In this document: positions 23,661 to 36,249 of the stretch, one piece after another
Position numbering within the stretch: the first letter of the stretch is position 1
Layout: every line of letters starts with the position of its first letter
Assembly (NCBI GenBank): GCA_032719365.1
Contig: CM064872.1
Coordinates: 24,966,140-25,030,139, forward strand
Reading direction: 5' to 3'
Length of the DNA: 64,000 bases
Source of the DNA: Prinsepia uniflora
Taxonomy: Eukaryota; Streptophyta; Magnoliopsida; Rosales; Rosaceae
Notes under the pieces: model-generated
Database searches by the model: none
What the model was told of the DNA's origin: nothing
Seen by the model: only the letters and a program-made list of their open reading frames with translations
Made by a program: the position numbers and the translations under genes

Positions 23661-25115
23661 AACCATGCAATAAAATAAAATATTCATAATTCGGCCAAAA
23701 ATCTGATAAAATTCCCAATAACTCGATTATCGTAAAAAAAACGTATAATAACACATTTAAAACACAAATACGCATGCATATGATTTAAGAAAATGAAATT
23801 CCACTCACATGTATCCCCACTTGCTCAAAACACGATCCGTAAGCCAATCTAAAGCCTGTGGGATGTCCAGGCCTGTCAAAATAATACCCGAATGTCGTTA
23901 ACAATCCATATAAGTTCATACAATAAACCCTCAAAACCCCCGAAACTGAAAACGCATCCCGAACATTCTTTCCGAGGGAAAAAACCTCCAAAACACCAAC
24001 CAAATGATCTCTTATTGACCTAAAATCATCATCATTGGATTCAGAACGTCGAAACCATTCGAACAAGACCAGTTTGATCTCGAAATTTGTGCCTACGCGC
24101 CCACACAACGGTCAAATTTTGGTCAACATTGGTCAACGCTGACGTCACTGCTTACGTCACCTACTGACCTCACCCTAACAACCTGACATCTTACAACTTC
24201 TAACACCCAACCACATGGAACCCCTGATTAGTGTCACGTGTCACCACCTGACACATCCACGTGTTTGCTAACGTCAGCATTTGCCACGTCAGCACTGATA
24301 GGTCCTGAAAACTCGGCATGTGGCAGCAACCCTCGTCTGTCACATCGCCTGACAAGATGATATGGCTTGCCACGTCATTATCGTCAAACTCCAATCTAGT
24401 CGACTCGAATGACTGTAACGGGTTGTTCGACCTGTATACTCGACCTGATCGTATCTTCGTCGTTTCTCACTCAAAATCCACCATGTTTTCAAAATTTGAC
24501 TCATCTCTAACCCAGGAACATGAATATGAGATCAAAATCGAAAAACAATACCTGAAGCCCTTGAGCCAAGCTCGAAACCTCACGACCACCTTCGAGCTTC
24601 GTCCCAGGGCTGTTCTATCATTAGTTTTCCTTCATTTTCATCCCTATGAACTCGTCCAAACTTGAAAAATAAAACCCAGACATCCAAATCGAGTTCCACA
24701 CATCCGAACCAAACTTTCATTTTTGAAACTCAAGGGCTACCTAGTTTTTTGAGTTTTTTGGCCAGCAACGGTGCTCTAGTCCTTCCTTCATCCGTCACCC
24801 ACCACTTCTCACTCACTCACAGCCTCTCTCTATGTCTTTCTCAAGTAGCACTAGCTGCTGGAACAATGAAGAAAGGGGAAATAGAGGTTTTTGGGTGTGA
24901 GTTTGGAATGATAGAGTGAGAGATGTGTGATAAAAGTAGTGGCCATACGGTGAGTGACACTTGTCAATAGACCTCGGTCCACATTCAAATGACCTCCTAG
25001 GTTAAACATCAATATTTTCCCCATCCCAGGGCTCAATCGTCATTTCACCTCGCCTAATCCCGATTAGTTTCGATAACCTCTCGAAAATCCAGTGATTATG
25101 GGACGGGTCATTATA
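23661..25115 (-). mobile_element. Minus-strand LTR, 3'-truncated, joined to the previous LTR
   Basis: Its minus-strand start at 25115 reads TATAATGACCCGTCCC, a mutated TGTAACGACCC. The body includes GAGTGACACTTGTCA (24951), TGACGTCA-like and CACGTGTCA sites (24140-24330), and a GCATGCATATG stretch (23771). The PBS-proximal end is missing and abuts a plus-strand LTR. Confidence 0.6.
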
Positions 25116-26099
25116 AGAAAGGAGTATAGATAGTCTATGCCTACCTAGCAACCTTCTGAAGGACAGCTTAATACAAGAACCGAGTAAGTGTCTCAGCCTT
25201 GCAACCTTTTGATAATGTCTATGTTTTTTTTCTTGTCTTTTTGAAGATTTCTAACTTGCTCTTGTTCGGTTAGCTTCGCTTGACTTTGCAGTAGCTACTA
25301 CCGAGTAATGTGTGAAAAGAATGGCGAATATTTAAAAGACCATGATGAAGGTCGATGCTGTAAAAACTTACGCTCAGAAGACTGGCCCCTCGTCTAAGGT
25401 GGACTACTGTCAGCTGGTCAAGGCTAGACCCTCGTCTAAGGTGCCATGGCTAACGCTGAAGCCGGCCAATGTTGAGACGGAAGAGACTACTACCTCAGTT
25501 GGTATGGACAAATCAATGGGGGATCCCCTCGCTCCACTATTTCCAACTCCTTCTGCCTCAGTTAGCTCCAAGAAGGTTAGGAAGACGCCCACATCAAGCT
25601 GACAGAGTTTGGTACTGATCATCGACGTTTGATGAAGCTGAGGAGTGACAGAGGTTAATGGCCGAGGCAAGGATAATGAAAAAAGGAAGGTGGCTTAGAA
25701 GAAAAGCGAGAAGCTGGAGGACAAGGGCCATAAAAAGAAGTAGGCTAAATTGATAATCCTTGAAGAAGTGAGAATGGTGGTTTGCCCTTTAGACATCTCC
25801 TTTCTTGAAGGCCGAACAATGCCAAATAAGCTGAAGGGGTCGACGCTCGATGGGTCCATCAAATCCTACTTCATTGATGCCAAGCCGTAGCCCGAACTAG
25901 TGATGACCCAGGAGGTGAATGATAGTTGGAGGCAACGCACCATGGCTTTCCATATGTCCCAGCTGAACTTCATGAAGATGGTTGTTTTTGGGTCACAGTA
26001 TGAGCCGCACGTGATTTCCTCACTTTGGCAAAAATACTTCCTAGATCGATGCTATAAAACGATGTGCATTGGTGGCCATGTAAGTATTTAGGCATGTAC
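25116..26099 (+). pseudogene. Unrecognised broken coding remnant
   Basis: Frames at 25342-25602, about 25780-25890 and 25900-26091 give a lysine/serine-rich stretch, then segments like FHMSQLNFMKMVVFGSQ and YEPHVISSLWQKYFL, with stops between. It looks like an eroded retroelement protein continuing from the ATG at 22418, but I do not recognise the family. It ends at the E3 LTR. Confidence 0.35.
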
Positions 26100-28838
26100 T
26101 GACAGGACCGGCCCCGATCCCACAGGGACCACAAGGGGACGTGCCCTGCTCCCGTCTGACACCCAATAATTCATACCAATTTTAACCTCAAAACATCAAA
26201 TGCATAAATAACCAAATTAAAGTCAACATCAAATCCGAATTAAACGAATGTCAGACAAGGGATGAAATCCAAAATTACAAGTTGCGAGCACGACTCTATA
26301 GTAAACCTGCGGGTACACCACCCAACAGGGGTTCAGGTACGCAGAAGTAGATCTATGCCTCAGCCTCAGGTTCCTCCTCTACCTCAGTATCACGACCTGG
26401 AGGGGTTACCAAAAACATTAAGGGTGAGTGGACCGAAACTCAAGTTCATAAAATCGTTTGATAAGTAAAACATATAATTTACCCCTCCGTTTTCCAAACA
26501 TGCATGCAACCGTATTTAAATCATAATATGAACCATAAGGCATGTAATAAAACCATAAGTATAATTTGAGTTGCTGCACAATACACTCCAATCCCGACAT
26601 CCCTGATGTCTGACGTCCCTGACGTCCAACAAGGTCACAAGCACAAGGCTACACGTGCCACTCGGGTCTCAATTTCCGAGTTCAATCCCCGAACCCCGTT
26701 CGGGTGCAGCATCCCCGATGCTTAGCGTCATAGACGCTGGACGTACTAGACATCCGTGACCTCTCTGGGGTACCTCATCCGGAGGAGACAGTATCATATG
26801 AATGGATCTATACAGTGGAGTACCAAATACATTTTATTGATATCCACATGCAAGCATATATATACATAGATAGAATCCGAACCAATCATTAAGTTTCATC
26901 GGACGGGTCTCAAGCCCAAATACCGTGAAACGTGCCATAACCATATTTTCCATATCATCAAAACCATTATTGTTTTTAGCATGTGAATAAGTATAATAAA
27001 CCAGAAAACATTTGTGCACGCAAGGGTTTAAGAAAATGGCCCACTCACAGTACAATCCTGCTAGAAACCGAACGTATACCCTCGTCCTGGTACAAATGTA
27101 CAATCCCTGTCAAGTCCAAAGTATTCGTAAAGGTCAAATTAAACCCCCAACATTCAACCATGAAAGCCTAGGCCGAAACCGGCCCGGGAAAGCCGCCAGA
27201 ACGCGCTTCCCAATGCAATAAACCTCATTTTGACCAACTTAATGATCTCCGATCGACCCGAAACCACCGCCATTGGATCCGGATCGTCGAAACTTAAAGA
27301 ATGGTGGTGGTCCCACCAAAAGTACTGTTCACATGCGCCCACACGCGCCAGTCAACGCGTCGGTCAACGCAGGAACAGTCCCTGCTGACGTCATCGCTGA
27401 CGTCACTGCTGACGTCAGCATGACGTCATGCTGACGTCATCTGACAGCTGTCAGGTCTGACATGTCAGACTCTGACAGATGCCACGTGTCAACATCCGAT
27501 TGGTCCACCTCACTGATCTGTCAGGCCACGTGTCAGATCTGACATGTGCCACGTGTCAGCACGGCACTAGTCCACGTCACTGACATGTCAGTGCTGACTG
27601 TGCACTGACATGTGACACGTGTCGGCTCACGGTTGGTACACGTCACCTGACAGTCTGACAGGGTGCCACATCATCACCTCTGTCCTCAGACGGGTTGACC
27701 CGTATCTCTGCAACTCGGGTCGATCAGACCCGCGATCATGACCCGGTCACCATTTCACCATTTCTCAATCATTTTTGTTCAGGTTTGTTCCTAACTACTC
27801 GTCTTAATCCCAGGAAGGGTTCTATGGAATCAAAATTGAGAAAAACAGACAGGATCGAGGGCTTACCTCGAAGAACAGAACCGGTTTCCTGTCGCCGTTT
27901 AGTCACCGTCCTGATTACCTCCGGTCACGATATCAAGCTCAAAAGGTTCCTGGCAGTCCCTAGAGTCGATTAGGATTCATAGAGAACAAAACTAAAGGTG
28001 GGAATTCGAGTTACCAAAATCTGGGTTTAAAACCGTTTCGGGTTTTGAAACCGGCTCACCTCGCCGCCGTCTGCCGCCGTCCACCGCCGTGCCTCCCTCC
28101 TTCCCCGTGAGTCCAGCAACACACAGACACAGAGAATGGGTGATGAGCTGGGGTGTTTGTTCAAATGGATAGAATGTGCATTTCGGGTAGGAAATATAAA
28201 GAATGGAGGGAAAGAAAACGGACGGTCCAGATTTGATCTCAAGGATGAGATCAATGGTTCAGATTAGATCTGGGGTACTTCAAATCAATGGCTGAGATCG
28301 AAAGTGGATTTTAATGCTATTTAATCCCATAGTGGATCTGATCCAATCTAGCCAATGGGTGAGTGTCACTCACCAGGTGTCCTCCAATCAGAATTTTTAG
28401 AATAAAATATTCGACACGAAAACCGAGACACGAACCTCCCGATTTCACGTTTCTGACCATAATTTCCTCGTACGAAGTCCGATTTCGGCGTGCCACCTGT
28501 CTACGGATTCAGGACGTCGAGGCCTACCTGACGGTCCTTGAGTCAACTGAAAATTAGTTGCTAAAAGAAAATTCAACATTTTCCCCTCCCGGAAGTCCAA
28601 ATTACGATAATGCCCCTGAACTTCCGATAGCCATAACTTTTTCCCTGATCGTCCGAATTGGACGTGCCACCTGTCTATGAACTCGTGACGTCCCGAACTA
28701 CGTCACGGTCATATTTCAAAGTCCGTTTAATTCATCAATCAAAAAGTCAACAATTTTCCATACCCATCACAAGGGTAAAAGCGTCAAATCACACAATAAA
28801 TTACAATATTGAAATCCTCAAATTTCCGGGGTGTTACA
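26100..28838 (-). mobile_element. E3 3' LTR (2739 bp)
   Basis: On the minus strand it starts TGTAACACCCCGG at 28838, right after a polypurine tract, and ends GGTCCTGTCA at 26100. It is nearly identical to 33450-36249; about a dozen substitutions are seen in the first 700 bp compared, so the insertion is recent. It contains two copies of the GCCACCTGTCTAYG block (28495 and 28667), the GAGTG-TCACTC palindrome (28361, shortened), a TATA-like TCTTTATATTTCC (about 28190-28204), the TGACGTCA/CACGTG cluster (27386-27670) and GCATGCATG (about 26501). Confidence 0.95.
27384..27670. promoter_or_regulatory. Cluster of TGACGTCA and CACGTG sites in E3 3' LTR
   Basis: TGACGTCA occurs at 27386, 27398, 27410, 27421 and 27432. 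It is followed by TGACAGCTGTCA, repeated TGACATGTCA, three GCCACGTGTCA-type and one GACACGTGTCG site. These are canonical palindromic cores of plant bZIP (TGA/CREB-like and G-box) sites. The cluster is about 0.5-0.8 kb downstream of the putative TATA on the element's strand, so it lies in the transcribed leader or acts as a downstream enhancer. Function is inferred. Confidence 0.55.
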
Positions 28839-28851
28839 ACCTTCCCCCCTT
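28839..28851 (-). other. E3 polypurine tract
   Basis: The minus strand reads AAGGGGGGAAGGT directly before the LTR start TGTAACACC. Upstream is GAAATTTCGGGACGAAATTT, shared with E1 and E4. Confidence 0.9.
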
Positions 28852-28872
28852 AAGAAATTTCGTCCCGAAATT

Positions 28873-31800
28873 TCAAAGAAACAAATAAGGAAATTGTTCT
28901 CGCATCTGAGCCTCAGGCTCCCATGTGGCTTCTTCCACATTCTGGTTTCTCCAGAGAATCTTCACGAGAGGGATCGTCTTCCGACGTAGTACCTTGTCCT
29001 TCTGATCCAAGATCTGTACTGGTTGTTCCTCAAAGCTCAAATCCCCCCGTAGTTCGACAGGTTGTTCCCCAAGTACATGAGAAGCATCACGTACGTACTT
29101 CCGTAGCATCGATATGTGGAAAACATCGTGAACTCTAGATAGTTCTGGAGGTAGCGCCAATCTGTAAGCAACTCTGCCAATTCTCTCCACGATCTCATAT
29201 GGTCCGATAAAACGCGGACTCGGTTTCCCCCGTCGACCAAATCGGATAATCCCCTTCCACGGTGATAACTTCAGGAAGACAAAATCTCCCACTTCAAATT
29301 TCAAGTCTCGAATCCGTCGATCGGCATAACTCTTCTGGAGATCCTGTGCCGGCTTCAATCTCTCCTTGATAACACGAACAGTTTCCATGGTTAAGTCCAT
29401 CAATTCCGGCCCTACAGCCGTTCGCTCTCCTATCTCCGTCCAGCAGATAGGTGTCCTGCACTGTCGACCATATAGTGCCTCGTAAGGTGCCATCCCGATG
29501 CTTGCCTGATAGCTGTTGTTGTAAGCGAATTCCATCAATGGAAAATGAGTATCCCAAGAGTCCTGAAACTGTAGTACACATGACCTCATCATGTCCTCCA
29601 GGGTCTGAATGGTTCTTTCAGACTGTCCATCGGTCTGTGGATGGAAAGCAGTACTAAAACGTAGGGTTGTTCCCAGAGTAGCTTGCAAACTCCGCCAGAA
29701 CCTGGAAGTGAAACGCGGATCACGATCGGACACGATCGATTCCGGAGTACCATGCAATCGTATGATTTCCTTCACAAACAACTGAGCCAGTCGGTTAGGT
29801 TTATAGGTCTCCTGAACTGGCAGAAAATGGGCTGATTTGGTTAACCGATCCACGATCACCCATACTCCGTCCACTCCACTCTGAGTTCTCGGTAACTTAA
29901 AGACGAAGTCCATGGTGATGTGATCCCACTTCCACTCGGGAATCGGAAGTGGCTGCATAGCCCCATAAGGTCTCTGCCGTTCCGATTTAACCTGCTGATA
30001 GGTTAAGCATTTGCTCACGAATTCAGCAATATCCTTCTTCATTCCTGGCCACCAATAATGGTTCCGGAGGGTACGGTACATCTTTGTACCTCCCGGATGC
30101 ATAGCATAGGCCGAACTATGGGCCTCCTCAAGAATCTCGGCCCGTAACTCTGCCACTGCAGGTACACACAAACGGCCCAACTTCACAAGTGCTCCATCGT
30201 CCCGGATGGTAAAATCCTGTCTCCCATCCGCATCGACCTCAATTCTGTAAATACAGAGTATCGGATCCTGAAGTTGTGCTTCGATAATCCGATCAATCAG
30301 TACAGGTTGTACATGGAAGCTGGCCAACAAAGCTCCATGTGCATCCGTACCCAAAATAACTCCCGCCTTCCGGAGTTCCACCAGTAAGGGAAGATACACC
30401 ATCCCCAGGTGTGCAACTGATCCTGCTGATTTTCTGCTGAGTGCATCCGCCACCACATTGGCCTTACCCGGATGGTACTCGATCGTACAGTCATAGTCCT
30501 TCAGCAGCTCCAACCATCTCCGTTGTCTCATGTTAAGCTCCTTCTGAGTGAATAAGTATTTAAGACTCTTTTGGTCGGTGTATATCCGACACGTTGCGCC
30601 GAATAGATAATGTCTCCAGATTTTTAGGGCATGAACCACCGCTGCCAACTCCAAATCATGGGTAGGGTAGTTCCACTCGTGGGTCTTCAGCTTCCGGGAT
30701 GCATAGGCGATTACCTTGCCAGTTTGCATCAACACGCAGCCCAGACCCTGCAGCGATGCATCACTGAAGACCACAAACTCTCCACTGTCATCCGGCAATG
30801 CAAGGATAGGTGCAGTGGTCAATCGATCTTTCAACTCTTGAAAGCTCCGATCGCACTGCTCGTCCCAGATAAACTTCACTCCCTTCCGAGTCAAACGAGT
30901 CAATGGTGCAGCAATTTTGGAGAAACCCTCCACGAATCTCCGGTAGTAACCTGCTAATCCGACGAAACTCCGCACCTCGGTCACTGTTGTCGGTTTAGCC
31001 CAGTTGGTCACCGCTTCTGTTTTCTGGGGATCCACGCAAATCCCATCCGTCGATATCACGTGTCCCGGAAAACCAATACTGCTCAGCCAAAACTGACACT
31101 TGCTCAGTTTGGCGTACAATTGTTCTGGTCTCAGCCTCTCCAAGACCAACCGTAGATGTTCCTCATGTGCACGGGCACTCCTCGAGTACACCAAAATATC
31201 ATCGATGAACACAATCACGAACTTATCCAGGTAGGGTCGGAAGACCCGGTTCATCAAATCCATGAATGCTGATGGAGCATTCGTCAATCCAAATGGCATA
31301 ACAAGGAACTCGTAGTGTCCGTAACGGGTTCGAAAAGCATTTTTCGGAATATCCTCCTCCGAAATCCTCAGTTGGTGATACCCAGACCGCAAATCAATTT
31401 TCGAGAAGCACTGAGCTCCCCGCAACTGGTCAAAAAGGTCATCGATCCTGGGTAGAGTATACTGGTTCCTTATCGTTACCTTGTTGAGTTGTCGATAGTC
31501 AATACATAAACGGAGACTTCCCTCCTTCTTCTTTACGAACAACACCGGTGCTCCCCACGGTGAAGTACTCGGTCGGACATATCCCAAATCCACCAACTCC
31601 TGCAATTGAGTCTTGAGTTCTCGTAACTCGGCCGGCGCCATCCGGTATGGTGCCTGGGATATAGGTCGGGTACCCGGGAGTAGTTCAATAGTAAACTCAA
31701 TCTCCCGCGATGGCGGTAATCCAGGTAAGTCTTCCGGGAACACATCCGGAAACTCACATACCACCGGTATCTCGTCGATACCCGGAGTATCAACCTGTTC

Positions 31801-33318
31801 CGACACGACATGCGCCAGATAAGCCTGGCATCCCTTCCGTAGAAGTTTGGTAGCAGTGAGTGACGAAATCACTTCAGGAGGCGAACCGTCACGTTCCCCC
31901 TGAAAGATAACTTCCGGCAAACCCGGGCTCCGCAGAATCACTTGCTTGCTACAGCAGTCGATGAGCGATCCATGCTCCGACAGCCAATCCATCCCTAGGA
32001 TTATATCGAAGTCGTGGATATCCAGAATAATTAAGTCTGCTGGTAAATCCACATCCTCAATTCTTACCGGGCACCTCCGAATCACCTGATTCACAAGGTA
32101 CACGATACCCATCGGGGTGCCAACACCCATTTCGCAATCTAAAGCTGATACCACACAATCAAGCATACCAGCACAACTCTTCGAAATAAAAGAATGTGTA
32201 GCCCCCGCATCCATCAAAACACGTACAAGAAGGTTTAAGATATGAAGTGTACCTGTGACCACGCCTGGGGCAGTCCTCGCCTGCTGTTGGGTCATTACAA
32301 ACACTTGGGCCTTCGGCCCTCCGTTCCGTCCGCGCCCGCGCGCGCCACGCCCAGCACCACGGTCACCTCCCTGACCGCGACCTCCATTAGTGTGGGAAGC
32401 CGTGCTCTGCACCACACTAGAGCCCCCAGCGTCGTTGTTCTTGGACAACTGCGAGCAATCACAGGCATAGTGGCCCTCCTCTCCGCAAGCAAAACAAGTT
32501 ACTGGCCTTGGCCTGTCCGAATGCCCGCCAGAAGCACCGCTCCAAGATGAGCGTTGCCCAGAGTTGTATCCAGATCCTCTACCCTGAGAGCCTCCGCGTC
32601 GACCTGACCAGCCACGACCTTTGAAAGATGAGGGTGCTCCCCTGTAGCCCCCTCCCTTGTTGTTCTTATGGCCCGATGGCCCACGATGTGGGCGATCCTG
32701 ACGTCGCCCCTCGCCCGAAAGTTGTCGTGTCTAGTGTGCTGCCAGACTGGCCTCGACACGCACCGCAACGTCGACCAAATCTCTCAGTGAAGCATGAGTA
32801 GCAGCAGTCACACTTGCCCGGATCTCCCCTCGGAGTCCAAGCTCAAACCTTTGGCATTTGTCCTCATCCGTGCTCACGAATGATGCAACGAACCGGGATA
32901 GTTTTCTGAAAGTTTGCTCGTAGTCTGCAACGGACATGTCACCCTGCTCCAGCCGCAGGAATTCAGCCTCCCGCGCCGCGCGAAAGGATCGCGGGTAGTA
33001 CTGGTCCAGAAATCTGGAACGGAAAGCTTCCCAAGTAGTGGTATGGACAGACCACCCAGACATTTCCAGTCCGTGCCACCACTGGTAGGCTCCTCCTTCC
33101 AGCAAGAAGGCCGCCAGAGTTACCCGTTCGCCCGGAGGGCAGTGCATCACCAAGAAGATCCTCTCCCACTTGGTGATCCAATCATGAGCATCCTCGGGGT
33201 TTGATCCCCAGCAGAAAGGAGTGGCTCCCAACTGTTGAGCCCTTTCAATGCTCGCGCATTCCATCTCCCTTTCCAGATCCTCGTCAGTTCGTGTATGAGG
33301 AATTCTCCTAGGAGGCAT
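28873..33318 (-). CDS. E3 gag-pol polyprotein of a Tekay-type chromovirus, one in-frame stop
   Basis: ATG at 33318; the frame stays open to TGA at 28873 except for a TAG at 32731-32733 (codon 196). Gag (codons 1-195) has the Retrotrans_gag core (GGAYQWWHGLE, FLDQYYPRSF). After the TAG come an RG-rich linker and the CX2CX4HX4C zinc knuckle CFACGEEGHYACDC (275-288). Numbering from 32448 as residue 1: protease DAGATHSF (80-87), RT FIDD (414-417), RNase H D563, E600, D625 and D668, integrase H777, H784 and C814, DD35E D847, D908 and E944, and a C-terminal chromodomain-like segment (about 1140-1190, with LVKILWRN and EEATWE). The second integrase zinc cysteine is Tyr817 (TAT), a likely damaging change. 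Order PR-RT-RH-INT defines Ty3/gypsy; the C-terminal chromodomain suits the Tekay/Del clade. The element is recent, probably non-functional unless the TAG is read through. Confidence 0.93.
32731..32733 (-). other. In-frame TAG between capsid part and zinc knuckle in E3
   Basis: The codon sits between VRVEASLAAH and TRQLSGEGR on the minus strand. The frame on both sides is the same, so this is one stop and not a frameshift. It could be a C-to-T change of a CAG codon or, less likely, a readthrough signal. Confidence 0.85.
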
Positions 33319-33434
33319 AACCAACTGTCAAGAGGCATAGATCAGATAACAATATTCTTAAAAGTCGAAAAGTAACTAGTACTAATCGCTAGTCTAGCAT
33401 GCTGACCATACCCTAGTACTGACCACAACCTAGT

Positions 33435-33446
33435 GCTCTGATACCA
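33435..33446 (-). other. E3 primer-binding site (initiator Met tRNA)
   Basis: The minus strand reads TGGTATCAGAGC three bases after the LTR end TGTCA, complementary in type to the 3' end of initiator Met tRNA. Confidence 0.92.
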
Positions 33447-33449
33447 AGC

Positions 33450-36249
33450 TGACAGGACCCGCCCCGATCCCACAAGGACCACAAGGGGACGTGCCCTGCT
33501 CCCGTCTGACACCCAATAATTCATACCAATTTTAACCTCAAAACATCAAAAGCATAAATAACCAAATTAAAGTCATACATCAAATCCGAATTAAACGAAT
33601 GTCAGACAAGGGATGAAATCCAAAATTACAAGTTGCGAGCACGACTCTATAGTAAACCTGCGGGTACACCACCCAACAGGGGTTCAGGTACGCAGAAGTA
33701 GATCTATGCCTCAGCCTCAGGTTCCTCCTCTACCTCAGTATCACGACCTGGAGGGGTTACCAAAAACATTAAGGGTGAGTGGACCGAAACTCAAGTTCAT
33801 AAAATCGTTTGATAAGTAAAACATATAATTTACCCCTCCGTTTTCCAAACATGCATGCAACCGTATTTAAATCATAATATGAACCATAAGGCATGTAATA
33901 AAACCATAAGTATAATTTGAGTTGCTGTACTATACACTCCAATCCCGACATCCCTGATGTCTGACGTCCCTGACGTCCAATAAGGTCACAAGCACAAGGC
34001 TACGCGTGCCACTCGGGTCTCAATTTCCGAGTTCAATCCCCGAACCCCGTTCGGGTGCAGCATCCCCGATGCTTAGCGTCATAGACGCTGGACGTACTAG
34101 ACGTCCGTGACCTCTCCAGGGTACCTCATTCGGAGGAGACAGTATCATATGAATGGATCTATACAGTGCAGTACCAAATACATTTTATTGATATCCACAT
34201 GCAAGCATATATATACATAGATAGAATCCGAACCAATCATTAAGTTTCATCGGACGGGTCTCAAGCCCAAATACCGTGAAACGTGCCATAACCATATTTT
34301 CCATATCATCAAAACCATTATTGTTTTTAGCATGTGAATAAGTATAATAAACCAGAAAACATTTGTGCACGCAAGGGTTTAAGAAAATGGCCCACTCACA
34401 GTACAATCCTGCTAGAAACCGAACGTATACCCTCGTCCTGGTACAAATGTACAATCCCTGTCAAGTCCAAAGTATTCGTAAAGGTCAAATTAAACCCCCA
34501 ACATTCAACCATGAAAGCCTAGGCCGAAATAGGCCCGGGAAAGCCGCCAGAACGCGCTTCCCAATGCAATAAACCTCATTTTGACCAACTTAATGATCTC
34601 CGATCGACCCGAAACCACCGCCATTGGATCCGGATCGTCGAAACCTAAAGAATGGTGGTGGTCCCACCAAAAGTACTGTTCACACGCGCCCACACGCGCC
34701 AGTCAACGCGTCAGTCAACGCAGGAACAGTCCCTGCTGACGTCATCGCTGACGTCCCTGCTGACGTCACTGCCGACGTCAGCATGATGTCATGCTGACGT
34801 CATCTGACAGCTGTCAGGTCTGACATGTCAGACTCTGACAGGTGCCACGTGTCAAAATCCGATTGGTCCACCTCACTGAAATGTCAGGCCACGTGTCAGA
34901 TCTGACATGTGCCACGTGTCAGCACGGCACTGGTCCACGTCACTGACATGTGAGTGACACGTGGCAGTCCCTGACTGGTCCACGTCACTGACATGTCAGT
35001 ACTGACTGTGCACTGACATGTGACACGTGTCGGCTCACGGTTGGTCCACATCACCTGACAGTCTGACAGGGTGCCACGTCATCACTTCTGTCCTCAGACG
35101 GGTTGACCCGTATCTCTGCAACTCGGGTCGATCAGACCCGCGATCATGACCCGGTCACCATTTCACCATTTCTCAATCATTTTTGTTCAGGTTTGTTCCT
35201 AACTACTCGTCTTAATCCCAGGAAGGGTTCTATGGAATCAAAATCGAGAAAAACAGACAGGATCGAGAGCTTACCTCGAAGAACAGAACTGGTTTCCTGT
35301 CGCCGTTTAGTCACTGTCCTGATTACCTCCGGTCACGATATCAAGCTCAAAAGGTTCCTGGCAGTCCTTAGAGTCGATTAGGATTCATAGAGAACAAAAC
35401 TAAACGTGGGAATTCGAGTTACCAAAATCTGGGTTTAAAACCGTTTCGGGTTTTGAAACCGGCTCACCTCGCCGCCGTCTGCCGCCGTCCACCGCCGTGC
35501 CGTCCACCGCCGTGCCTCCCTCCTTCCGCGTGAGTCCAGCAACACACAGACACAGAGAATGGGTGATGAGCTGGGGTGTTTGTTTAAATGGACAGAATGT
35601 GCATTTCGGGTAGGAAATATAAAGAATGGAGGGAAAGAAAACGGACGGTCCAGATTTGATCTCAAGGATGAGATCAATGGTTCAGATTAGATATGGGGTA
35701 CTTCAAATCAATGGCTGAGATCAAAAGTGGATTTTAATGCTATTTAATCCCATAGTGGATCTGATCCAATCTAGCCAATGGGTGAGTGACACTTGTCACT
35801 CACCAGGTGTCCTCCAATCAGAATTTTTAGAATAAAATATTCGACACGAAAACCGAGACACGAACCTCCCGATTTCACGTTTCTGACCATAACTTCCTCG
35901 TACGAAGTCCGATTTTGGCGTGCCGCCTGTCTACGGACTCAGGACGTCGAGGCCTACCTGACGGTCCTTGAGTCAACTGAAAATTAGTTGCCAAAAGAAA
36001 AGTCAACATTTTCCCCTCCCGGAAGTCCAAATTACGATAATGCCCCTGAACTTCCGATAGCCATAACTTTTTCCCTGATCGTCCGAATTGGACGTGCCAC
36101 CTGTCTATGCACTCGTGACGTCCCGAACTACGTCATGGTCATATGTCAAAGTCCGTTTAATTCATCAATCAAAAAGTCAACAATTTGCCATACCCATCAC
36201 AAGGGTAAAAGCGTCAAATCACACAATAAATTACAATATTGAAATCCTC
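33450..36249 (-). mobile_element. E3 5' LTR (2800 bp, outer ~19 bp missing)
   Basis: It aligns base for base with 26100-28819 except for small indels, including an extra ~57 bp in the TGACGTCA/CACGTG region (about 34945-35000) and a duplicated CCGCCGTCCACCG stretch (about 35490). At 36249 it stops about 19 bp before the expected TGTAACACCCC terminus and runs into unrelated DNA, so the outer end was deleted or replaced after insertion. In this copy only three of the TGACGTCA sites are intact. Confidence 0.93.
34736..35085. promoter_or_regulatory. TGACGTCA / CACGTG cluster in E3 5' LTR
   Basis: This is the partner of the cluster at 27384-27670. Three TGACGTCA are intact and three are mutated at one base. 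There is an added segment with another GACACGTGGCAG and TGGTCCACGTCAC, so the cluster is longer here. Confidence 0.55.

Noticed and set aside
28873..33318. Frameshift between gag and pol in E3
   Set aside because: The frame on both sides of the TAG is the same (positions divisible by three apart), so there is only a stop codon.
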